Source of the DNA: an uncultured Flavobacteriales bacterium
Lineage (GTDB): Bacteria > Bacteroidota > Bacteroidia > Flavobacteriales_F > PHOS-HE28
DNA: 64,000 bases
NCBI GenBank assembly: GCA_937872175.1
Contig: CALMPI010000052.1
Location: 27,534-91,533 of the forward strand
Reading direction: 5' to 3'
Shown: piece by piece, positions 53,501-61,971 of the stretch
How positions within the stretch are numbered: position 1 is the stretch's first letter
Layout: every line of letters begins with the position of its first letter
Position numbers and translations under genes: made by a program
Notes under the pieces: model-generated
The model's database searches: none
Told to the model about the DNA's origin: nothing
Seen by the model: the letters and a program-made list of their open reading frames with translations, nothing else

Positions 53501-53523
53501 GGCTCGCGTGTGATGTGCGTCGG

Positions 53524-54849
53524 TCAGGACCGGGCCCAGTCCATGCGTTTGTCCGCACCGAAGGCCCAGGGGGCGCCGTTGTTCTCCACGTTGTTGAACA
53601 TGCCGGTGAGGGCGGCGCGGGTGCTGCTCTCCTCCATCACCTTGTAGCGGCGCATCTGCATGATGATGTCCACCGGGTCGATGTTCACCGGACAGGCCTC
53701 GGTGCAGGCGTTGCAGGTGGTGCAGGCCCACAGCTCCTCCTCGCTGATGCGGCTGTGCAGGCTGGCCCCGTCGTCCTCCCACTTCCCTTTCGCGTCGATC
53801 ACCCGGCCCACCTGCTCCACACGGTCGCGGGTGTCCATCATGATCTTGCGCGGGCTGAGCAGCTTGCCGGTGAGGTTGGCCGGGCACTCGCTGGTGCAGC
53901 GGCCGCACTCCGTGCACGTGTACGCATCGAGCAGGTTCTTCCAGCTGAGGTCGAACACGTCCTTGGCGCCGAAGCGCTCGGCCATCTCCACCCCGGCCAC
54001 GGTGCGCGCGGGCGCGCCGGCGGGCGGCGGCACCGAGGGGTCCAGCATGCTGCGCACCTCCCCGGTGATCCGCGGCATGTTGGACACCTGGGTCTTCGGC
54101 TCCAGCTTGCCATACCACGTGTTGGGGAAGGCCAGCAGGATGTGCAGGTGCTTGCTCACCACCAGGTAGTTCAGGAAGGCCAGGATGCCCACGATGTGGA
54201 ACCACCAGCAGAAGCGCTCCACCGCCACCAAGCCCCCATCGCTCAGCCCGGCCAAGACCGGGGCCAGCAGGCCGCTCACCGGAAAGGCGCCGGCCATCAC
54301 GTAGTGGTCCACGCCACGCTGCTGCAGCGACAGGTCCGCCGCGTTCATGGTGAGGAAGGCGCTCATCAGCAGGATCTCGGTGACCAGGATGATCATGGCG
54401 TCCTGCGAGGGCCAGCCCTTCATCTCCGGCTTGTGGAAGCGGGGAAGCCGCAGCACGGCGCGGCGCGCGATGAAGGCGATGCACGCCACCAGCACGCCCA
54501 GCGCCAGCACCTCGAAGGCGCCGATGAGGAGGTCGTAAAAGCCGCCCAGGAAGGCGAACACGCGGTGGGTGCCGAACACGCCGTCGATCACGATCTCCAG
54601 CACCTCGATGTTGATGATGACGAAGCCGGCGTAGATGAGGATGTGCAGGAGGCCCGCCACCGGGCGCACCACCATCTTGCTCTGGCCCAGGGCCACGCGC
54701 GCCATCACGGCCCAGCGCTCGGCGGGCCGGTCGGTGCGGTCCTCGTCGCGCCCCAGCAGGATGTTGCGTCGGATGCGCATCACCTGCCGCCCGAACCAGG
54801 CGCCGGCGCCCGCCAGCAGCACCACGAAGACGATCTGCCCGATGCTCAT
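53524..54849 (-). CDS. Membrane-bound 4Fe-4S dicluster protein (heterodisulfide-reductase/NarI-like)
   Basis: 441 residues. The N-terminal half has about five or six membrane helices (IGQIVFVVLLAGAGAWF; LLHILIYAGFVIINIEVL; FHIVGILAFLNYLVV). The C-terminal half is soluble with two 4Fe-4S motifs, CTECGRCTSECPAN and CTTCNACTEACPVNIDP. It likely passes electrons between the membrane quinone pool and the CCG protein encoded at 51696; the exact reaction is unknown. It overlaps the upstream MCE gene by 4 bp. Confidence 0.88.
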   Translation of the reverse strand: MSIGQIVFVVLLAGAGAWFGRQVMRIRRNILLGRDEDRTDRPAERWAVMARVALGQSKMVVRPVAGLLHILIYAGFVIINIEVLEIVIDGVFGTHRVFAFLGGFYDLLIGAFEVLALGVLVACIAFIARRAVLRLPRFHKPEMKGWPSQDAMIILVTEILLMSAFLTMNAADLSLQQRGVDHYVMAGAFPVSGLLAPVLAGLSDGGLVAVERFCWWFHIVGILAFLNYLVVSKHLHILLAFPNTWYGKLEPKTQVSNMPRITGEVRSMLDPSVPPPAGAPARTVAGVEMAERFGAKDVFDLSWKNLLDAYTCTECGRCTSECPANLTGKLLSPRKIMMDTRDRVEQVGRVIDAKGKWEDDGASLHSRISEEELWACTTCNACTEACPVNIDPVDIIMQMRRYKVMEESSTRAALTGMFNNVENNGAPWAFGADKRMDWARS

Positions 54850-55874
54850 TCCTTGGTCCCGTTGCGCACGGCGTCACCGATGCGTTGCACGTCGCTGTCG
54901 CTCAGCTTCGGCAGTTTGTCCTTCTTCCCAAACACGGAAACATGCACGTAGCGGTTCGGGTTCAGCCGCACGTCCTCCAGCAGCAGGTCGAGCTCGTTGC
55001 TGGCCCGTTCCAGGTTGCGGTAGAGGCTGTCGTTCGCCATCAGCTGGCCCAGCGTGCCGTTGCCCTCGCGCAGGCCGCCCATGATGGTGCGCGCCTCGGC
55101 CATGGTGCTGTCCAGCGACGACAGGGTGCGCTGGATGCTGCCGTTGGCCAGCGTGGCGGCGGTGGTGTCCAGGTTCTGCAGGATGCGGGTGATCTGCACG
55201 TTGTTGTTGCGCAGGTTGCCGCTCACGCTCTCCAGGTTGCCCAGCGTGGCGCTGATGGTCTGGCGCTCCACGGCGATGAGCTGGTTGAGCTGCTGGGCGG
55301 CCTTGTCCAGCGACTCCAGCGTGGACCGGATGCTGGAGAGGCTGCTGTCGATGTCGTTGCGGGCCTTGGGGTTCAGCACCTGCTGGAAGGCGGTGAGCAC
55401 CGAATCGACGCTCACCAGCATGGTCTCCGCCTTGCGCTTCAGCGGGTCGATCTGCTGGCCCAGCGCTTCGGTGAGGCCCGGGGTGACGTCGCCGATCAAC
55501 GTATCGCCGGGCTCGGCCAGCACGGTGCTGTCGCCCAGCATCAGCTCGGTCCACTTGTTCAGCAGGTCGCCCTTGATGCGGATGTGCGTGTCGCGCGGCA
55601 GCTTCAGCCCGTCCTCGTTCAGCTGGAACGAGACCACGATGAGCGCGTTGGAGCCGGGCAGCAGGTCGGTGGCCACCACGCTGCCCACCTTGTAGCCGTT
55701 CAGCAGCAGCGGCGAGGTCTCGGCGATGCCGGAGATGTCCGTGTACACGGCGTGGTACACGTTGCGCCGCTGCAGCAGATCAAGCCCCTTGAGGTAGTTG
55801 ACGCCGAAGACCAGGAGCAGTGCTCCCGCAATGACCATCAGGGCGATGGAGTACTCCCGTTTGAGCTTCGGCAA
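54846..55874 (-). CDS. MCE/MlaD-family lipid-transport protein
   Basis: 342 residues. One N-terminal membrane helix (YSIALMVIAGALLLVFGVNYL) anchors the protein. The MCE domain follows (about 37-120: VYTDISGIAETSPLLLNGYKVGSV, then THIRIKGDLLNKWTELMLG). Residues about 140-300 are a coiled-coil-rich tail (IDSSLSSIRSTLESLDKA). MCE proteins form hexameric rings that carry phospholipids between membranes. No Mla ATPase or permease is seen in the window. It starts 9 bp after the amidase stop. Confidence 0.9.
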   Translation of the reverse strand: MPKLKREYSIALMVIAGALLLVFGVNYLKGLDLLQRRNVYHAVYTDISGIAETSPLLLNGYKVGSVVATDLLPGSNALIVVSFQLNEDGLKLPRDTHIRIKGDLLNKWTELMLGDSTVLAEPGDTLIGDVTPGLTEALGQQIDPLKRKAETMLVSVDSVLTAFQQVLNPKARNDIDSSLSSIRSTLESLDKAAQQLNQLIAVERQTISATLGNLESVSGNLRNNNVQITRILQNLDTTAATLANGSIQRTLSSLDSTMAEARTIMGGLREGNGTLGQLMANDSLYRNLERASNELDLLLEDVRLNPNRYVHVSVFGKKDKLPKLSDSDVQRIGDAVRNGTKE

Positions 55875-55883
55875 TGCCTGTCG

Positions 55884-57005
55884 TTATTGGCTCTGGGCGA
55901 ATTTAACGGCTTCCTGCAGATCGATCCGGACGCCATCGCGGAAGGCCACGATGAAGGCGCCGTCGTATCCCTTCTCGCGGCACAGCTTCTGCACGGCCCG
56001 CGCCCGTTCCAGGGAGGGCTCATCGCCCACCGTGTAGCGGTACAGCTCATTGCCGCGGTGCTCCTCGACACCCTCCAGCCCCTTGAAGTTCTTCGCCGTG
56101 GGCTCGATGCGCTTGCTGGAGGTGACCACCTGGACCTTGAAGCGCACGACCGGGCCGGCAGGCTCCTGCGCAGGGGGCACCGGTCTCTCCACCACGGGGG
56201 CGGGGGTCGTGAGCTCCACCCCTTCCACCGTGGCCTTGTACTCCTTGAAGGCCCGGTAGATGGCCGAGGCCATGTAGTCCTGCCCCTGCTCGCCCTGCAG
56301 GAAGTCCTCCTCGGTGGCGTTGGTGAGGAAGCCCAGCTCGACGAGCACGCTGGGCATGGTGTTGTAGCTGATCACCAGAAAACCCGCCTGTTTCACCCCC
56401 CGGTCGGGGCGACCCACGCGGTCCTTGAACTGCTTCTGGATGAGCGCGCTGAGCAGCAGGCTGTGGTCCAGGTGCACGTTCTGCCGCAGGCTCAGGGCGA
56501 TCATGCTCTCGGGGTCCTTGGGGTCGTAGCCGTCGTACTTCAGTTCGTGCCCGTCCTCGAGCAGGATGGCCTCGTTCTCCTTCTGGGCCACGCGCATGTT
56601 CTCCTCCGTCTTGTGCAGGCCCATCACATAGGTCTCACAGCCGTGCGGGTCCTTGTTCTTGTTGGCGTTGCAGTGGATGCTGATGAACACGTCCGCCTTG
56701 GCCCGGTTGGCGATGTTGCAGCGCTCGCGCAGCTCGATGAAGCGGTCGTCCTCGCGGGTGTACACCACCTTCACGTCGGGGAAGGCTTCGGTGATGTACC
56801 GCCCCAGCAGCTTTGTGACGTTGAGGGCCACGTGCTTCTCGGTGGTCTTGTAGCGGCCGGTGCCGAGGTTGCCGGGGTCCTTGCCGCCATGGCCGGCATC
56901 GAGCACCACGGTGCGGATGCGGTTGACGTCGCCCGCCGCCGGGCCCTGTGGCATGGTCCGTGCAGGCAGCAGCAGCGCCGCCCACGCGGCCAGCCCGATG
57001 CGCAT
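55884..57005 (-). CDS. N-acetylmuramoyl-L-alanine amidase with C-terminal SPOR-like domain
   Basis: 373 residues from the ATG at 57005, giving the signal peptide LAAWAALLLPARTMPQ. The Amidase_3 zinc and catalytic residues are visible: His39 (DAGHGGKDPG), Glu56, His111 (SIHCNAN) and Glu223 (VELGFLTN). A Pro-rich linker leads to a C-terminal region (about 283-373: VRFKVQVVTSS...GYDGAFIVAF) with the SPOR pattern that binds peptidoglycan. It cleaves the bond between muramic acid and the stem peptide in the periplasm. Divergent from lptD with 58 bp between the starts. Confidence 0.92.
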   Translation of the reverse strand: MRIGLAAWAALLLPARTMPQGPAAGDVNRIRTVVLDAGHGGKDPGNLGTGRYKTTEKHVALNVTKLLGRYITEAFPDVKVVYTREDDRFIELRERCNIANRAKADVFISIHCNANKNKDPHGCETYVMGLHKTEENMRVAQKENEAILLEDGHELKYDGYDPKDPESMIALSLRQNVHLDHSLLLSALIQKQFKDRVGRPDRGVKQAGFLVISYNTMPSVLVELGFLTNATEEDFLQGEQGQDYMASAIYRAFKEYKATVEGVELTTPAPVVERPVPPAQEPAGPVVRFKVQVVTSSKRIEPTAKNFKGLEGVEEHRGNELYRYTVGDEPSLERARAVQKLCREKGYDGAFIVAFRDGVRIDLQEAVKFAQSQ

Positions 57006-57063
57006 CACCGCCCGCACGGCCGGGAAAGTCCCCCGGACGCGAAGCCCTATTTTCGGCCCGCGA

Positions 57064-59589
57064 ATGGCGCCGGCGCGATGCATCTCCTCCACAGGGCGCG
57101 AAACTAGCGGGGTCCTGCGGCGGGGCCGGTCCTGGGGTGTCGCATTTTTCATCACGCTCCTGTTGGTTGCCGGAGGGCGGTCGGCTTGGGGCCAGGCGCT
57201 CGATGCCCCCGTGTCGTACAGCGCCCGCGACAGCATCCGGTACGACCTGCAGCAGCAGATCGTGTACCTCTTCGGCGCGGCCCAGGTGAAATACAAGGGC
57301 GTGGCGCTCACGGCCGACCGCATCGAGTACCACTTCAAGAACGAGGAGGCCCGCGCCCATGGTGTGCCCGACAGCACCGGCACCGTGGTGGGCAAGCCCG
57401 CCTTCGACCAGGAGGGCCACCGCATCGAGGCCGACAGCATCCGCTACAACTTCGGCACGCAGAAGGGCCTGATCAAGGAGGTGCGCACCAGCGAGCAGGA
57501 GACCTACGTGCAGGCCCGCGTCAGCAAGCGCCACGGCGACGGCGAGGTGCACAGCAAGGGCGGCCTGCTCACCACCTGCGACCGGCCCCGGCCGCACTAC
57601 CACTTCCGCGCCAGCCGCATGATGGTGATCCCCGATGACAAGATCGTCACCGGTGCGGCCGTGATGAAGGTGGGGCCCGTGCCCACCCCCATCGCCATCC
57701 CCTTCGGCTTCTTCCCCAACAAGCGCGGCGGCACCAGCGGGGTGCTGATGCCCACCTACGGGGAGAGCCCCACCCTGGGCTTCTTCCTGCTCAACGGCGG
57801 CTACTACCGGCTGCTGGGCGAGCACGCGGACCTGAGCGTGACGGGCGACATCTATAGCCGCGGCAGCTGGGCCCTGCGCGCCAGCACCCGCTACCGCACC
57901 CGCTATCGCTACAGCGGCGCCCTGCAGCTGGACCACAGCACGCAGCGCAACAGCATCCCCGACTTCCCCGACTTCAGCCGGCAGCGCAACTTCTTCGTGA
58001 AGTGGAACCACACGATGGACACCCGCGCCAGCCTGAGCGACCGCTTCACGGCCAGCGCGCACCTGGGCACCAGCAACAACTTCCGGAACAACTTCAACAG
58101 CAGCACGATCGATTACCTCAGCAACACGTTCCAGAGCAACATCGGCTGGACGCACCTGTGGCCGGGCAGGCCCTTCACGCTGGCGGTGAACCTGCGGCAC
58201 GCGCAGAACACCGGCAACCGCTCCTTCAACCTCACGGTGCCCGCGCTCACCTTCAACATGAGCCGCGTGCTGCCCTTCCAGCGCCGCGTGTCCACCGGGC
58301 GGTGGTTCGAGCAGATCGGCGTGGCCTACGCGCTGGCCTTCGACAACCAGCTGAACACCACCGAGGAGCGCCTCTACTGGGCCAACCTGCCCACCCTGAT
58401 GCGCGAACTGCGCAACGGCGTGCGCCAGGGCGCCACCCTCAGCTCCGCCTTCAAGACCCGCTTCTTCACGGTGAACCCGGAATTCACCGTCACCGAGCGG
58501 TGGTACTTCGAGCGGCTGCGGCAGGAGTACTACACCGAAGGCGACACCGTGCTCACCAACGAGGTGCCCGGCTTCGCGCGCAACGGCGACTGGGTGGCCG
58601 CCGCCACCCTGACGAGCAAGCTGTACGGGATGTACCAGTTCAGCGGGAGCTGGTTGAAGGCCGTGCGGCATGTGGTGACGCCGAGCGTGCGGCTGAGCTA
58701 CCGCCCCGACCTGGACCCCACGGTGGACGTGTTCGCGCCGGACGGTTCGGTGGCCTCCAGCTACAACCCTTACCAGAACGGGATCTACGGCTCGTCACCT
58801 GCGGGAGAGAGCGGGCTGGTGGGCCTGGGCCTCATCCAGAGCCTGGAGGCCAAGGTGCGCAACGCCAAGGCCGGTGAGGAGGACCAGCAGGCCTTCCGCA
58901 AGGTGAAGCTGCTCGACTTCGTGGGGCTGAACACCAGCTACGACTGGATCCGCGACTCGCTGAACTGGTCGCCCGTGAACCTCAGCGCCCGCACCACCCT
59001 GCTGAACCGCGTGAACGTGAACTTCGTGAGCGTGTGGGACCCCTACGCGGTGAACGCGCTGGGCCAGCGCATCGACCGCGCCGAGGTGGACCGCAGCGGC
59101 GCCCTGGCCCGCCTCACCACCATGAACGTGGCGGTGGGCTTCGACCTCAAGAGCAAGCGCTACGGCCAGGCCCCCGCGGCGCCCGGCGAGCAGCCCATCG
59201 TAGGCGAATCGGACCCCAACAAGGGCGCCGCCATCGACTTCAACATGCCCTGGCGCCTCAGCGTCAACTACAGCTACGACCTCAACCCCAGCTACGTGGA
59301 CGGCATCGAGGATCAGGAGCGCCAGAGCGTGCTGTTCAACGGCGACGTCACCCTGTTCAAGTACTGGAAGCTCGGCGTGTCCAGCGGCTACGATGTGGTG
59401 GCCGGCGAGTGGACGCCGAGCTCATTGAACCTTTACTGGGACCTGCACTGCTGGGAGTTCAATGTGAACTGGATCCCCAACGGCATCCGCCAGAGCATCA
59501 GCCTGCAGCTGAACGTGAAGGCCAGCGTGCTGCGCGACCTGCGCTACCAGTGGACGCGGCCCATCGGCAACGACAACCTGCTGCGCTGA
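57064..59589 (+). CDS. lptD: LptD-like LPS-assembly outer-membrane protein
   Basis: 841 residues from the ATG at 57064. A ~30-residue n-region precedes a hydrophobic core (VAFFITLLLVAGGRSAWGQ), so the true start may be slightly later. An N-terminal OstA-like domain (VKYKGVALTADRIEYHFKNE, MVIPDDKIVTGAAVMKVGP) is followed by the LptD barrel (IAIPFGFFPNKRGGTSGVLMP; many aromatic beta strands up to WTRPIGNDNLLR). It inserts lipopolysaccharide into the outer leaflet and should work with the OstA-like protein encoded at 45505. The layout with the divergent amidase gene is common in Flavobacteriia. Confidence 0.9.
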   Translation: MAPARCISSTGRETSGVLRRGRSWGVAFFITLLLVAGGRSAWGQALDAPVSYSARDSIRYDLQQQIVYLFGAAQVKYKGVALTADRIEYHFKNEEARAHGVPDSTGTVVGKPAFDQEGHRIEADSIRYNFGTQKGLIKEVRTSEQETYVQARVSKRHGDGEVHSKGGLLTTCDRPRPHYHFRASRMMVIPDDKIVTGAAVMKVGPVPTPIAIPFGFFPNKRGGTSGVLMPTYGESPTLGFFLLNGGYYRLLGEHADLSVTGDIYSRGSWALRASTRYRTRYRYSGALQLDHSTQRNSIPDFPDFSRQRNFFVKWNHTMDTRASLSDRFTASAHLGTSNNFRNNFNSSTIDYLSNTFQSNIGWTHLWPGRPFTLAVNLRHAQNTGNRSFNLTVPALTFNMSRVLPFQRRVSTGRWFEQIGVAYALAFDNQLNTTEERLYWANLPTLMRELRNGVRQGATLSSAFKTRFFTVNPEFTVTERWYFERLRQEYYTEGDTVLTNEVPGFARNGDWVAAATLTSKLYGMYQFSGSWLKAVRHVVTPSVRLSYRPDLDPTVDVFAPDGSVASSYNPYQNGIYGSSPAGESGLVGLGLIQSLEAKVRNAKAGEEDQQAFRKVKLLDFVGLNTSYDWIRDSLNWSPVNLSARTTLLNRVNVNFVSVWDPYAVNALGQRIDRAEVDRSGALARLTTMNVAVGFDLKSKRYGQAPAAPGEQPIVGESDPNKGAAIDFNMPWRLSVNYSYDLNPSYVDGIEDQERQSVLFNGDVTLFKYWKLGVSSGYDVVAGEWTPSSLNLYWDLHCWEFNVNWIPNGIRQSISLQLNVKASVLRDLRYQWTRPIGNDNLLR

Positions 59590-60162
59590 TCACGCGGCCG
59601 GAGCCTCGATCCAGTTGCGGATGATCCGCCCCCCTTCCGGCGTCAGCACGCTCTCCGGATGGAACTGCACGCCACAGGCGGGAAAACGCGTGTGACGGAC
59701 CGCCATGATCACATCCTGCTCGCTGCGGGCGGTGATGCGCAGCTCGGCCGGCAGCGTGGCGGGATCGGCGGCCCAGCTGTGGTAGAGACCCACGGGGAAC
59801 CGATCGGGCAGGCCCTCGAAGAGCGGGTCGCGCGGCTCCTCCGGAAGGCAGTCCACCGGCACGCCGTGCATCACGCGGGCCTGGTTGTACAGCGTGCCGC
59901 CGCACAGCTCCACCAGCGCCTGCATGCCCAGGCACACGCCCAGCACGGGGTGCGTGGGCAGCAGCGCGCGCAGCAGCGCCAGGGTGATGCCCGCCTCGGC
60001 CGGCAGGCCCGGGCCCGGGGAGATCACGATGCGGTCGTAGCGCGCCGCCTCGTCCACCGTGATCGCATCGTTCAGCACCACGTCCACCGCGGCGTGCGGC
60101 GCCAGCAGGTGCTGCAGGTTCCAGGTGAAGCTGTCGTAGTTGTCGAGCAGGAGGATGCGCAC
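59590..60162 (-). CDS. Anthranilate/aminodeoxychorismate synthase glutamine amidotransferase (TrpG/PabA type)
   Basis: 190 residues from the GTG at 60162, chosen because the family starts directly at MRILLLDNYDSFTWNL; a GTG at 60195 would add 11 non-conserved residues. Class I amidotransferase residues: Cys77 (GVCLGMQAL), His168 and Glu170 (VQFHPESV). It takes ammonia from glutamine for synthesis of anthranilate or 4-amino-4-deoxychorismate. No synthase large subunit lies in the window, so tryptophan versus folate cannot be decided. Its stop abuts that of lptD. Confidence 0.9.
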   Translation of the reverse strand: MRILLLDNYDSFTWNLQHLLAPHAAVDVVLNDAITVDEAARYDRIVISPGPGLPAEAGITLALLRALLPTHPVLGVCLGMQALVELCGGTLYNQARVMHGVPVDCLPEEPRDPLFEGLPDRFPVGLYHSWAADPATLPAELRITARSEQDVIMAVRHTRFPACGVQFHPESVLTPEGGRIIRNWIEAPAA

Positions 60163-60325
60163 GGCGGCGCGAAGATCGTGCGGAGGCGGGTGCACGGTCC
60201 GACAGTTGGCCGGGCTTGGACCCGGGCGGGGAAGGGACGGTTCCGCTGCACCTCATGGAAGATCGAACACGCAGGATCGGGCGCTGTCCCGAACAGCCAC
60301 TATCTTCAGGTCGTCGATCATCCAC

Positions 60326-60511
60326 ATGGCTCGCCTACAGTATAGTGCGCGGAACCTGTTCGGAAGCTCCTCTGCGGAACTGAATGCCCGTCCATCCTCT
60401 TTGGGACAACTGGTCGGGGATACGCGCAAGATGCCCCCCGGGGTCTACATCGTGGAACTCCGTGGCACTTCGGGTTCCCTTGTGCGTGATCGTTTCGTCG
60501 TGCAACCATGA
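60326..60511 (+). pseudogene. 3' remnant of a T9SS type A sorting domain from a lost paralogue
   Basis: This 61-codon frame starts at an ATG, but only the second half is meaningful: GQLVGDTRKMPPGVYIVEL and FVVQP align with the end of the protein at 60508 (GQLLWDTRQVPAGSYAVVL, LIVQP). Its stop overlaps the next ATG by 4 bp, in the same CAACCATGAGG context that joins the next two genes. I read it as the tail of a third delta-60 protein whose body has been deleted. A short expressed peptide cannot be ruled out. Confidence 0.6.
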
Positions 60512-61971
60512 GGATCCCACAGGCCTTTGTGTCGGCTTGCTGTGCGCTGTTCTGTAGCGCACAGCAGCCATTTGACCTGGACACCTCGTTCCGGACCCCG
60601 ATCATTCAACGCAATGTCAACTCCATCCTGCCCCAACAGGACGGTAAGCTGATCCTTTCAGGCCGTATGCTCTTCCCGGGCGCATTGAACGAGCACCTCC
60701 TTGTGCGAATCGATCAAGATGGTATTCTGGACCCCACATTTTACGCCAGCAGTTTGGGAGGTGGCAAACTGACCTCGTGGGGCGGACAGTTCTATGTGGC
60801 GGCCAACAGTACGGTCCGCCGGATCCTACCTGATGGTCATCAGGACCCCTCCTTCATCGGAATGAACACGGGACCTTATTTCACTTCGGGCCAAGGCGGC
60901 GACTACCACGTGTACCCCGATGGCCGGGTGCTGATGACCGGGGTGCATGTGCTCAGCGACAGCATCCGCGGCTTCGAGGGCTTCTACAGCCTGGTGTGGT
61001 TCTCCAACACCGGCTACCTGGACACCACCGCTACCCACCGCAAATGCGATGGTGATATCTCGACGATCGCCCAACAACCGGACGGCAAGTTCATTTGCAG
61101 CGGGTTCTATTCGACCTTCGAAGGGGCGCCTACAGGCCGAATACTGCGGACATTACCCGATGGTGCGCTCGACACCACGTTCAGTACGGACCTGGTGTGG
61201 GGGGCGGCCCAGGGGCTGAGCGTGTTGCCGGACGGCAGGATCCTTGGCAGCGGATACCTCTTACACAGTGGCACCTCGGATACGCTGAAGATCATTCGTC
61301 TCCTTCCGGATGGCACGCTCGATACCACCTTCAACAACCAGTTGGCGGTTACCCACGACCTTTGGGGAAGTTACCTTGAACTGCGCCATCGCGTACTGCC
61401 GGACGGCCGCATCGTCCTGTTGGGTCAATTCGATCATGTGAACGGGGAGCCTCGTGGCGGGGTGGCCATCTTGGATGCTGACGGTGAACTGCTCAACGAT
61501 GCATTCACCGGCCCTGGTTGCGGCGAGGTCCTGAACAGCGCCCAGATCCATGTCCAAGGGGTCATCGACCTGGTGCCCTCTCCAGAGGGACACTATTACA
61601 TCTGTGGCCTCTGGCGTGGCTACGACGACGGCACGGTGAACGACACCACACAGCGCTTTGTGAGCCGCTTGTACGGCTTGGATGTGGGGGTGCGGGAGGT
61701 GCCGGTCAAGGAGCCTGGTGCTTCGCTGCTGATCCATCCCAATCCGGCCAGTACATGGGTAGTGGTCCGCTACGATCTGGGGCCGCAACCTGCGAACGCG
61801 TCCATCTCGATCCGTGATCTGATGGGCCGGGAAGTGCATCGAGCCGCGATCAGCGCAGCGACCGGCCAACTCCTTTGGGATACCCGACAGGTCCCGGCCG
61901 GTAGCTACGCCGTGGTGCTGCTGGGCGCAGCCAGCGGACCTGTTACGCAACAGCTCATTGTGCAACCATGA
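60508..61971 (+). CDS. Secreted delta-60 repeat propeller protein with T9SS type A domain
   Basis: 487 residues with a signal peptide (AFVSACCALFCSAQ). The mature chain has delta-60 (DUF5122) repeats such as LPDGRILGSGYL, LPDGTLDTTFN and VLPDGRIVLLGQFDHVNGE, expected to fold as a propeller. The C-terminal ~75 residues are a type A sorting domain: LLIHPNPASTWVVVRYDL, ISIRDLMGREVHR, VPAGSYAVVL, LIVQP. It is coupled to the next paralogue by a 4-bp ATGA overlap. Surface location via T9SS is expected; ligand unknown. Confidence 0.85.
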   Translation: MRIPQAFVSACCALFCSAQQPFDLDTSFRTPIIQRNVNSILPQQDGKLILSGRMLFPGALNEHLLVRIDQDGILDPTFYASSLGGGKLTSWGGQFYVAANSTVRRILPDGHQDPSFIGMNTGPYFTSGQGGDYHVYPDGRVLMTGVHVLSDSIRGFEGFYSLVWFSNTGYLDTTATHRKCDGDISTIAQQPDGKFICSGFYSTFEGAPTGRILRTLPDGALDTTFSTDLVWGAAQGLSVLPDGRILGSGYLLHSGTSDTLKIIRLLPDGTLDTTFNNQLAVTHDLWGSYLELRHRVLPDGRIVLLGQFDHVNGEPRGGVAILDADGELLNDAFTGPGCGEVLNSAQIHVQGVIDLVPSPEGHYYICGLWRGYDDGTVNDTTQRFVSRLYGLDVGVREVPVKEPGASLLIHPNPASTWVVVRYDLGPQPANASISIRDLMGREVHRAAISAATGQLLWDTRQVPAGSYAVVLLGAASGPVTQQLIVQP

